Shown here: piece by piece, positions 1 through 7,485 of the stretch | Layout of the letters: every line of letters starts with the position of its first letter | Numbering within the stretch: the stretch's first letter is position 1 | Assembly: GCA_027459625.1 (NCBI GenBank) | Contig: DAIDHP010000033.1 | Span: 1-45,036, forward strand | Reading direction: 5' to 3' | Source: Chthonomonadales bacterium | GTDB taxonomy: Bacteria > Armatimonadota > Chthonomonadetes > Chthonomonadales > CAJBBX01 | DNA length: 45,036 nucleotides | Made by a program: the position numbers and the translations under genes | The notes under the pieces: model-generated | The model's database searches: none | What the model was told of the DNA's origin: nothing | Seen by the model: only the letters and a program-made list of their open reading frames with translations

Positions 1-36
1 TCGTGTTTTCGGTAAGCGCGGTTTGAACCGCCGGCA

Positions 37-66
37 CCCCCCCCCGATACCCGATACCCGATACCC
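37..66. repeat. C-tract plus three tandem GATACCC units
   Basis: Nine consecutive C residues (37-45) are followed directly by three head-to-tail copies of the 7-mer GATACCC (46-66). This is a simple-sequence repeat in the non-coding leader region upstream of the first gene. No function is evident; such tracts are prone to slippage. Confidence 0.7.
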
Positions 67-87
67 CCTCCATTTTCACGAATTTCC

Positions 88-117
88 TTGGGGGCGGTGA
101 GGAAAAGCCAGTATAAT
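88..117 (+). promoter_or_regulatory. putative sigma70-type promoter of the 171-6963 operon
   Basis: A perfect -10 hexamer TATAAT lies at 112-117. A weak -35 (TTGGGG, 88-93) sits 18 bases upstream. Transcription would start around 124, leaving a leader of about 47 bases before the ATG at 171. A purine-rich GAGGAGAG segment (121-128) is too far from that ATG to serve as its ribosome site. The weak -35 limits confidence. Confidence 0.4.
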
Positions 118-170
118 AAAGAGGAGAGAAAAATTCGTTATCATTATCCGTTTCATTTCATGCAACTCTA

Positions 171-1733
171 ATGCCCTATTTTCGCTTGGACGACAAACAT
201 GTTCCTTTTGAGCCCGGAGAGACCCTTTTGCAGGCGTCGCTCAAAGCGGGAATCCATATCCCCACCCTTTGTTACCTTGAGGGACTTCCGCCGCAGACAT
301 CCTGCTTCCTCTGCGTGGTTCGCGTCAACGGCATGCAGCGCCTCCTCCCGTCCTGCGCCACCAAAGCCGAGGAGGGCATGGAGGTGCAAAACAACACCCC
401 TGACGTGCTGGAATCTAGGCGCACCGCCATCGAACTGCTGCTGAGCGATCACCTCGGCGACTGCATCGCTCCCTGCCAGGAGATCTGCCCCGCCCATATG
501 AACATGCCACTCATGAACCGCCAGATCGCGCATGGCGATTTCCGGGAGGCGCTGATAACCGTCAAGGAGGATATCGCGCTGCCGGCGATTCTGGGACGGA
601 TATGCCCGGAGCTCTGCGAAAAGGGATGCCGCAGGGGGCCGCACGACGGCGCCCTCTCCATCTGCATGATGAAACGTTTCGTGGCGGATTACGATCTCGA
701 ATCGGGCGATCCCTGGCTTCCCGCACCCTCCCCCCCCACGGGAAAGAGGGTCGCGATCATCGGGGCGGGACCGGCGGGTCTTTCCGCAGCGTGGCATCTG
801 ACTTTGGAGGGTCACGAGTGCACACTCTTCGACGAGCGACCGCTGCCGGGAGGCGCATTGCGCACTGCGATCCCGGAGGAGCGTCTCCCGCGTCATGTCC
901 TTGACGCCGAGATCGACATGATCCTGCGCCTAGGGGTGCGTTTCGAGGGAGATATCAAAGTTGGCGAAGACATGGATATCCGGTCATTGTTGGACGGGAT
1001 GGACGTCGTGCTGGTCGCAACCGGTCCGCGCACGAACTCGGAAATCCCCTCTCCCATCCCCTTGGAAGAACTCCGAATGGATCGCAAATCCCTGAGAACG
1101 AACGTCCCCAAGCTTTTCGTGGCGGGATCGGCGGTTACGCCCTCGCAGCACGCCATCCGAGCCGTTGCGGATGGCAAGAACGCAGCGCATTCCATCCATC
1201 AATTTCTCACCGGCGCACAGCACGCCGATTTGGGACACGATTTCAGCGTTCATATCGGCAAGTTAAGCCCTCTCGACATCCCCGTCTACCTTGTGAACGG
1301 CAGCCCCAATCCGAGAACCCCCGTGCACGAAAGAGGCTTGACCATCGAGGAGGCGCAAGCGGAGGCGAGAAGATGTCTGCATTGTGATTGCGAGGGGGCG
1401 GAGGACTGCCGCCTGCGAATGTTCGCCAAGGAGCTTGGAGCCAACCCGTTACGGTTCCGAGGCGAAAAACGGGGATACGAACGCGACACAACTCATCCCA
1501 ATCTCATCTTTGAATCCGGCAAGTGCATCGCCTGCGGAATCTGCGTGCGTATCGCCGCGCAGGAGAAGGAAAGGCTGGGCTTGACATTTGTCGGCAGAGG
1601 GTTCGCGCTAAAGACCCGCGCCCCGTTCGGCGAGGATTTGGCGGTCGCCCTGAAGGAATCCGCCGAGGCTTGCGCCAAGGCGTGTCCGACCGGGGCGCTC
1701 ATTTGGAGACCCTCCAAGGGAAACAATGGATGA
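171..1733 (+). CDS. iron-sulfur flavoprotein, GltD-like, without NAD(P)H-binding insert
   Basis: A 520-residue multi-centre redox protein, probably cytoplasmic. Residues 1-75 form a plant-type [2Fe-2S] domain like that of NuoG (C34, C45, C48, C62). Residues 90-180 match the cysteine-rich domain of glutamate synthase small subunit and dihydropyrimidine dehydrogenase (C98, C102, C106, then GRICPELCEKGC ending at C153). An FAD Rossmann motif GAGPAG is at 198-203. The C-terminus has C452, C455, C458 and C501/C505 with CPTGAL, like a [4Fe-4S] ferredoxin domain. In GltD relatives a second Rossmann fold for NADPH follows the FAD motif; here the text runs straight from VATG to FVAGS, so that fold is missing. 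The usual fourth Cys of the first C-terminal motif is Ala (CVRIA). The stop overlaps the next start (ATGA), indicating coupling to the ABC transporter genes. The physiological electron donor and acceptor are unknown. The ATG at 171 has no clear Shine-Dalgarno, but no better start exists. Confidence 0.85.
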   Translation: MPYFRLDDKHVPFEPGETLLQASLKAGIHIPTLCYLEGLPPQTSCFLCVVRVNGMQRLLPSCATKAEEGMEVQNNTPDVLESRRTAIELLLSDHLGDCIAPCQEICPAHMNMPLMNRQIAHGDFREALITVKEDIALPAILGRICPELCEKGCRRGPHDGALSICMMKRFVADYDLESGDPWLPAPSPPTGKRVAIIGAGPAGLSAAWHLTLEGHECTLFDERPLPGGALRTAIPEERLPRHVLDAEIDMILRLGVRFEGDIKVGEDMDIRSLLDGMDVVLVATGPRTNSEIPSPIPLEELRMDRKSLRTNVPKLFVAGSAVTPSQHAIRAVADGKNAAHSIHQFLTGAQHADLGHDFSVHIGKLSPLDIPVYLVNGSPNPRTPVHERGLTIEEAQAEARRCLHCDCEGAEDCRLRMFAKELGANPLRFRGEKRGYERDTTHPNLIFESGKCIACGICVRIAAQEKERLGLTFVGRGFALKTRAPFGEDLAVALKESAEACAKACPTGALIWRPSKGNNG

Positions 1734-2467
1734 AACTTCGACTGGAGAACATCGGCAAATCCTATCCGCTTCCAAACGGGAATCTGGAGATACTCAAAAA
1801 CCTCTCCCTCGACGCAAACTCCGGGGAGACCATCGCCGTAATCGGCCCATCAGGCGTGGGCAAGAGCACCCTGTTGAACATCATCGGATCGTTGGAGCCG
1901 GTTTCCGCCGGAAAAGCGCTCTATAACAATGTGGATATCTCGCATTTGACGGAGAGGGAACTGGCGAGCTACCGCTCCTCCTGCGTGGGGTTCGTCTTCC
2001 AGGATCATCATCTCCTGCCCCAACTTTCCGCTTTGGAGAACGTTCTCCTGCCGGTTTTGGCGTATCAACTCAGAACCTCGGAGGGCAAACGCGAATCCGC
2101 CTCCATGATCTTCTCGCTTCCCCCCCCGCCAACGAACGAGGAAGCCCGTAAAAAAGCGGAGGAAATGCTGGAACGCGTGGGAATGCGGGATCGCATGGAT
2201 TTTGCGCCCGGCAAACTCTCAGGCGGTGAGAGGCAGAGGGTGGCGCTAGCTCGGGCGTTGATTAACGGAGCGGAACTTCTTCTCTGTGACGAGCCCACCG
2301 GAAATCTCGACCGCGATTCGGCGGGCGGTGTGATTTCGTTGCTGTTGGAACTCGCCCGCGAGAAAAATGCGGGCATCATCATGGTGACCCATAATCACGA
2401 ACACGCCTCCAAATTCCAGAAATGTCTGAAGTTGAATGACGGAGCGTTGCAGGAATGCTCGCCATGA
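1730..2467 (+). CDS. ABC transporter ATP-binding protein, LolD/MacB family
   Basis: A 245-residue ATPase that would energise the FtsX-type permease encoded next. Walker A (GPSGVGKST), the Q-loop (FVFQDHHLLPQ), the signature LSGGERQRVALARAL, Walker B (LLLCDEPTGNLD) and the H-loop histidine (VTHNH) are all present and intact. The LSGGE signature followed by EPTGNLD is typical of the LolD/MacB/FtsE group (type VII ABC systems), which work on substrates in the outer leaflet or periplasm. The open frame extends upstream, but the ATG at 1730 is chosen because it overlaps the previous TGA as ATGA and begins the conserved text MKLRLENIGKSY. A short insert rich in Ser and Pro (SMIFSLPPPP, about residues 125-134) lies between the Q-loop and the signature and is not usual in LolD. 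Confidence 0.92.
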   Translation: MKLRLENIGKSYPLPNGNLEILKNLSLDANSGETIAVIGPSGVGKSTLLNIIGSLEPVSAGKALYNNVDISHLTERELASYRSSCVGFVFQDHHLLPQLSALENVLLPVLAYQLRTSEGKRESASMIFSLPPPPTNEEARKKAEEMLERVGMRDRMDFAPGKLSGGERQRVALARALINGAELLLCDEPTGNLDRDSAGGVISLLLELAREKNAGIIMVTHNHEHASKFQKCLKLNDGALQECSP

Positions 2468-5400
2468 ATTTCCCAAGGCTATCCTGGAAGGGAATCCTGC
2501 ATTACCGGGCGACGGGGTTATTGATCTGTCTCGGTATCCTGATCGCCTCCGCCACTCTCACCGGATCGCTTGTGGTGGGGGATTCCGTTCGGGGGAGCCT
2601 GCGGGAAACCGTGTTGCGCAGGCTGGGGAACATCGATGTGGCGATCTTCTCCACCAACCTCGCCCCCGTCAGCCTGACGGACCATCTCGACGCCTCGTCC
2701 AAGTTTCGACAATCCTATTCGCATATCGTCCCCGTTCTCCAGGTGATTGGAAACGCGGTCAATCTGAACACCAACCAGATTCTGCCGCGCATCAACCTGA
2801 TCGGAATCAGGTCGGACTTCCCCCTCGCGTACCCCTCCTTTCGCGCCCCGATTCCGCATGAAAGGGATGTTGTCGTGAATGAAACCGTCGCCAACGTCTT
2901 GAATCTTCACGTCGGTGACGCCCTGATGCTTCATATTCCGAGCATGTCTGCGGTGCCGACCGATTCCCTTTTCGGCAGACGTTCCAAGGAGGACGCCGCG
3001 AGTTCACTGAGAGTGATCGTGTCCGCCATTCTCCCGAAAAACGAGGGGGATTTCAGCCTTACGGCGTCCACCGGCTCCACGGAGGATATCTACATCTCTC
3101 GCGAGTGGCTTCGCATGCTGATCGGGGAGAAAGAGGATTGCGCCAACATCTTCCTGCTCGTGAAATCCGCCTCGGGAGAAGATGCCGATGCAGCGACGGT
3201 GAAATCCGCCTTGGAACGATACGCGCAACTGAGCGACTTTGGATTGAACGTCACCGAAAACACCGATCATCGCTATCTCAATCTGCAAACAGATTCCATT
3301 GTCATGGATAACAAAGTGGTGCAAGCGGCGCGGGAAGCCGCGACGGATTGCGGGGCGTACTCCACCCTCTCCTCCATCTACCTCGCCACCCAGGTAAGCA
3401 ACACGCAAAACAAAAATTCGTTGCACTACCTTGTCGTTGCGGGCGTTGGGGATGGATTGGGGATATCCTGCCCCGATAATGAGATACTCCTGAACTCCTG
3501 GGCGTACAAGCGACTGCTTCCCAAACTTGGCGCCGCGCTGAATGTCAAATTCCTGGCGCCCGATTGGATGGGGACATACGAGCCTCGAAGCCTCACCCTT
3601 CGGTATTCGGGACTGACTGACCCCACGGGCGAGGGTTACGATGACGGCTTGGTTCCAACCGTTCCCGGAATCACCGACGAGGAATCCATCGCCAATTGGA
3701 ACCCGCCGTTCCCGATCAATCTTGGCGTGGTCACTCCCGATGATGAAGCCTATTGGAACACCTACAGAGCCGCGCCTAAGGCGTTCGCGAGCCTTGACAC
3801 CGTGAAAGCCATGTGGCTTGAGGGCTCGATGGATAGCATGAAGCAATGGGTCACCGGAGTGCTCGCGCTGCCTCGACCGATTGTTGGGAAGGCTGCGCAC
3901 TCCCCCTTCACCGCTCAAGAGATGGAAGCGCTGAAGGCGACATTCATTCCCGCCCTTCTGCATCGGCTTGTCGAGGATAACGCGGGATTGTCGGTCCTGC
4001 CGGTTCGACAATTGGCGTTGAACGCGGCGAACGGCTCGACGGATTTCGGCGGATTGTTTCTTGGGCTCGGGTTCTTTCTGGTTATCGCCTCGCTGCTCTT
4101 TTCCGGGGTGTTGATGAGGCTTTCCGGGGAGCGGCGCGCTTCGGAGGCGGGGGTTCTTCTGGCTCTGGGGTTCTCCCCTGAGGAATCGATTCGCGCCATC
4201 AAGCTGGAGGGGGCCATGTTATCCCTGTTCGGGGCGCTGGCGGGAACGGGCGTCGGAGTCGCCTACGCCGCTTTCACCCTTTTCCTTTTATCAACGAAGT
4301 GGAGAGGGGCGATAGGCGACACTCATCTCGACCTGCATCTCATGCTTTCCTCCTTGTTCCTCGGCTTTTTCCTGTCGTTTTTCATCGCCTTTCTTAGCAT
4401 GCTCTTCAGCCTGGGGAGATTAACGAAAAGACCGGCGCTCAGGCTTTTGCGGGGCGAGACGCAGGAGATCCATCCCGTTAAAAAGGTCACATTCGCGGAA
4501 AAGGCGACGCAGACGGTCGTCCTCGCTCTCGCCCTTGCGCTTTTCGTATCCTCCACGCTCTTCAAGCTCATCTCGGGAGCGGAAAGTTTCTTCGCCATCG
4601 GGGCGTTGCTTCTCATCGCCTTCCTTAACGGCGTTCGCATCCTTCTAAAACGGCAATATGACAGGACGATCACGGGATCGAATTTACGGCGGCTGGCGCT
4701 GCGCAACCTCTCCGCAGGTCTGCTGCCCTCCATGGCTGCGATAGGGCTGATTGCGGGAGGGGTGTTCGTGCTGATCGCCGTGGCGGCGAACGTTCGCGTG
4801 TACCATCAAGGGGGCTTGCTCTCCAAAACCTCCGGCACGGGAGGCTACTCGCTTATTGTCAAGACGACATTGCCGGTCAACTCCGGGAAAACGCTGATGG
4901 GCGAGGGGGAATCCGCCAACCCGCAGGATGCGCCGCTGCTTCGTCAATGCAGGATCATGCCCTTCCTTGAAAGTCCGGGAGACGATATCAGTTGCCTCAA
5001 TCTCGCAGCGCCGGAGCATCCAAGGCTTTTGGGAGTCTCTCGGGCTTTCATGAATGCGGACGGCTTCGACATCTCCGCCAACTCATACTCTCCCAATCCT
5101 TGGAATTTGCTCGTCGCCGCCCCCAAGAATAACATCATTCCAGCATTCGCCGACTCCGACAGCGCGGAGTGGATTCTGCAGTCTGGCTTGGGACAGACCT
5201 ATGAAATAACGCTCCCGAACGGAGAAAAGCAAAAAATCAGGTTTGAGGGTCTTCTGAAACACAGCGTTTTCGCGAGTGAGATTCTCATCTCGGAGAGCAA
5301 TTTCCGCAAGCTCTTCCCCGAGGTCTCCTATCCGAGGTATTTTCTGGTGCAAACTCCCCCGGGGGGTCAGGATCAGGTCTCGAACGCGCTGCAGCGCGAT

Positions 5401-5850
5401 CTCGCCGATTACGGCGTGCAAATCCAAACCTCCCGGGATTTTCTGAACTCCATCATCGCCGTTCAAAACACCTACATCTCGGCGTTTCTGGCATTGGGCG
5501 GGATCGGTTTGCTTTTGGGGGCCGCCGGATTGATCGCCGCCTTGCTGCTGAACGCGTGGCGCAGGAGGAAGGAGTTCGCCATGATGCTCGCCATCGGATT
5601 CGACAAGAGGGATGTCGTAACTCTGCTCCTGCTGGAGTACGGGGGGATTTTGGCGATCGGTTTGCTGACCGGGACCGTCACCGCGCTGATCGCCTCCTAC
5701 CCCGAGATCATCTCCTCGGATGCAAGGATCAACTGGCAAATAATCCTTATTACGCTCGCCTCATTTCTTGTCGCGGGAATCCTGCCCTGCCTATTTGCAG
5801 GCAAGCATATCGCGTCTCAAAACATACCCATCGCTTTGAAGGAGGAATAA
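2464..5850 (+). CDS. FtsX-family ABC transporter permease, ten-helix, very long
   Basis: A 1128-residue inner-membrane permease, partner of the ATPase upstream. Hydrophobic segments fall at about residues 17-39, 527-548, 582-608, 623-648, 681-700, 708-728, 753-777, 1003-1032, 1051-1078 and 1090-1113, giving ten helices. Two large extracytoplasmic loops follow the first helix (about 490 residues) and the seventh (about 225). Helices 2-4 and 8-10 each read as an FtsX triplet (for example VIASLLFSGVLMRLSGERR followed by LLALGF, and LNAWRRRKEFAMMLAIGF), so the chain is a fused pair of FtsX units. This type VII architecture moves lipoproteins or other envelope substrates by mechanotransmission rather than classical import. 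The start at 2464 overlaps the upstream TGA as ATGA and has AGGA about ten bases before it; an ATG at 2455 is the alternative. The substrate cannot be read from sequence. Confidence 0.88.
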   Translation: MNFPRLSWKGILHYRATGLLICLGILIASATLTGSLVVGDSVRGSLRETVLRRLGNIDVAIFSTNLAPVSLTDHLDASSKFRQSYSHIVPVLQVIGNAVNLNTNQILPRINLIGIRSDFPLAYPSFRAPIPHERDVVVNETVANVLNLHVGDALMLHIPSMSAVPTDSLFGRRSKEDAASSLRVIVSAILPKNEGDFSLTASTGSTEDIYISREWLRMLIGEKEDCANIFLLVKSASGEDADAATVKSALERYAQLSDFGLNVTENTDHRYLNLQTDSIVMDNKVVQAAREAATDCGAYSTLSSIYLATQVSNTQNKNSLHYLVVAGVGDGLGISCPDNEILLNSWAYKRLLPKLGAALNVKFLAPDWMGTYEPRSLTLRYSGLTDPTGEGYDDGLVPTVPGITDEESIANWNPPFPINLGVVTPDDEAYWNTYRAAPKAFASLDTVKAMWLEGSMDSMKQWVTGVLALPRPIVGKAAHSPFTAQEMEALKATFIPALLHRLVEDNAGLSVLPVRQLALNAANGSTDFGGLFLGLGFFLVIASLLFSGVLMRLSGERRASEAGVLLALGFSPEESIRAIKLEGAMLSLFGALAGTGVGVAYAAFTLFLLSTKWRGAIGDTHLDLHLMLSSLFLGFFLSFFIAFLSMLFSLGRLTKRPALRLLRGETQEIHPVKKVTFAEKATQTVVLALALALFVSSTLFKLISGAESFFAIGALLLIAFLNGVRILLKRQYDRTITGSNLRRLALRNLSAGLLPSMAAIGLIAGGVFVLIAVAANVRVYHQGGLLSKTSGTGGYSLIVKTTLPVNSGKTLMGEGESANPQDAPLLRQCRIMPFLESPGDDISCLNLAAPEHPRLLGVSRAFMNADGFDISANSYSPNPWNLLVAAPKNNIIPAFADSDSAEWILQSGLGQTYEITLPNGEKQKIRFEGLLKHSVFASEILISESNFRKLFPEVSYPRYFLVQTPPGGQDQVSNALQRDLADYGVQIQTSRDFLNSIIAVQNTYISAFLALGGIGLLLGAAGLIAALLLNAWRRRKEFAMMLAIGFDKRDVVTLLLLEYGGILAIGLLTGTVTALIASYPEIISSDARINWQIILITLASFLVAGILPCLFAGKHIASQNIPIALKEE

Positions 5851-5856
5851 CTTCGC

Positions 5857-6963
5857 ATGCGTTTTATGAAACATCTGATCGCCATTGGAATTCTTCTCTC
5901 CCCGATTATCTTTTCATCCCCCGCCATCGCGCAGAACTGGACCTGTTTTCGCGGCTCACCGAACTTGTCGGGGGGCTCCGAGTCTCCCTTGCCCGCGAAG
6001 CCAAAACTGCTTTGGACCGCTGAAACCAGGGCGGATGTGAAAGCGACCGCCGCAATTTCAGGAGATCGAGTGTATATCGGGGACCAGAACGGCGTGGAGC
6101 AATGCCTCAATCTGCGCACGGGCAAAAGAATATGGAGTTTCAGGGCGAGAGGGCCGATATCCTCTTCGACATGCGTTCTAAACGGGGCGATCTACTTTGG
6201 CGACGAGGACGGCTTCTTTTACTCCTTGAACGCCGACAACGGAAGGAAGAGATGGATATATCAGACCGGCGAGGAGATCGTCTCCTCGCCAACTCCCGCC
6301 GGAAATCGCATCCTCGTAGGATCGTATGACTACTATCTGTACTGCTTCGGCGAATCGGGCAAGGTGATCTGGAAATATCACACCCAAGCGCAGGTGAACT
6401 GCGCCCCGTGCGTCGCCGAGGGCAGGGTTGTTATCGCCGGATGTGACGGATTCGTGCGGATTATCAGCCTCTCAACGGGCAAGGAAATCGCCCGAGCGAA
6501 GGCGGAATCCAATTTCGCCGCCTCCGCAGCGTTCGTCAATGGCAGGATCTACGTTGCGTGCATGGAGGGAGAGATGCTGTGCGTTCGCCTAGCGGATGGC
6601 CGTATCCTTTGGAGCAAGCCCGCCCTTAGCTCCAACGATGGAGTGAAGGCGTGCGCCGCCGTGAAAGGGGATATCGTCCTGTTCGCCACCGACGGAAACC
6701 ATGTCGTTCGCGTCAATCCAAGCAATGGGCGGGTATTGTGGACCTTCACCTGCCAGGGTGAGGTGAACTCCTCGCCGGTGATTGACGGCGGCGCTGCGTA
6801 TTTCGGATCGGATGATGGCAACCTATACGCCGTGGATGTGGCGAATGGCAAGGGCTTGTGGAGGTTCCCCGCCGGAGCGCCCATAAAAGCCTCTCCGGCG
6901 ATCGCGTGGGGACGGCTAGTGATTGGAACCGGAGACGGCGGGGTGTACTGCTTCGGGAAATAA
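5857..6963 (+). CDS. secreted PQQ-type beta-propeller repeat protein
   Basis: A 368-residue exported protein. Residues 1-25 form a Sec signal peptide ending at AIA-Q, followed by a short mature N-terminus (NWTCFRGSPNLSG), as often seen in PQQ-like propellers. From about residue 60 to the end there are seven or eight blades of the pattern xYxGDxDGxxYxLxxxxGxxxWxF, each ending in the W that closes a blade. This resembles BamB and quinoprotein dehydrogenase propellers, but no quinone-binding Cys-Cys pair or dehydrogenase residues are seen, so an enzymatic role is not supported. GGAGG (5841-5845) stands 11 bases before the ATG. It is the last gene of the operon, six bases after the permease, which suggests a periplasmic partner or scaffold for the transporter. 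Confidence 0.88.
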   Translation: MRFMKHLIAIGILLSPIIFSSPAIAQNWTCFRGSPNLSGGSESPLPAKPKLLWTAETRADVKATAAISGDRVYIGDQNGVEQCLNLRTGKRIWSFRARGPISSSTCVLNGAIYFGDEDGFFYSLNADNGRKRWIYQTGEEIVSSPTPAGNRILVGSYDYYLYCFGESGKVIWKYHTQAQVNCAPCVAEGRVVIAGCDGFVRIISLSTGKEIARAKAESNFAASAAFVNGRIYVACMEGEMLCVRLADGRILWSKPALSSNDGVKACAAVKGDIVLFATDGNHVVRVNPSNGRVLWTFTCQGEVNSSPVIDGGAAYFGSDDGNLYAVDVANGKGLWRFPAGAPIKASPAIAWGRLVIGTGDGGVYCFGK

Positions 6964-7006
6964 CGGAGCAAGGAAAGCATTGAGACAAAAGAGGGTTCCA
7001 ACGGCT

Positions 7007-7237
7007 CTAAAGGCTATCGGAATCCTTCGCTTTGAGGATCGTCTCGCCATAATCGAGGATATTTAACACATCTCCTTCGCGCAGTTTACGTCCCCTTCTC
7101 GTCTCCCGTTCACCATTCACCTTCACTTCGATCTCCGAGAGAAAGCCCTTCGCATCCCCTCCCGCACCAATCACGCCCAGAACTTTCATAACCTGCTGCA
7201 GAGTGATGTATTCGCCCTTGTATGGAAACTCCTTCAT
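7007..7237 (-). CDS. S4 domain RNA-binding protein, YaaA type
   Basis: A 76-residue single-domain S4 protein. The segment EYITLQQVMKVLGVIG, then GGDAKGFL, VKVNGE, RRGRKLREGD and VLNIL reproduces the S4 RNA-binding fold in its YaaA/RluB-like stand-alone form. Such proteins bind structured RNA or stalled ribosomes. The ATG at 7237 is preferred because GAGG lies about six bases upstream; a GTG four codons earlier would also stay in frame. The gene converges on the operon to its left and stands alone. The family assignment is confident, the cellular role is not. Confidence 0.87.
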   Translation of the reverse strand: MKEFPYKGEYITLQQVMKVLGVIGAGGDAKGFLSEIEVKVNGERETRRGRKLREGDVLNILDYGETILKAKDSDSL

Positions 7238-7390
7238 GGATCGCCTCACTCGTCTTCCGAATAATGAATTTTAGGAACAACGGAATTATACCTGCAACGA
7301 TTATCCTGTTGTCCGAATAAACATGAAAGTAATCTCAATGAATTCTACGGATATTTCTCCATGATTCTATTTGTTCGTCGCTCCCGTCAT

Positions 7391-7420
7391 TTGATTTCAT
7401 CCCCTCGCTTCGGATAAAAT
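7391..7420 (+). promoter_or_regulatory. putative promoter of the GH31 gene
   Basis: TTGATT (7391-7396) and TAAAAT (7415-7420) are separated by 18 bases, 65 bases before the ATG at 7486. Each hexamer matches the sigma70 consensus at five (-10) or four (-35) of six positions. It lies in the 248-base gap between the divergent S4 gene and the glycosidase. Confidence 0.42.
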
Positions 7421-7485
7421 GATCCCAACTCGATGATATCCATTCGCGGGGCATCCCCGCCAACGAAACACCCTGGAAAAATGAA

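Noticed and set aside
168-896. Long open frame on the minus strand under the first gene
   Set aside because: It is antisense to a clearly conserved iron-sulfur flavoprotein and its product has no recognisable motif; it is a shadow frame caused by codon bias.
3004-4011. 335-codon minus-strand frame inside the permease gene
   Set aside because: Antisense to conserved FtsX permease sequence, with no domain of its own and no ribosome site.
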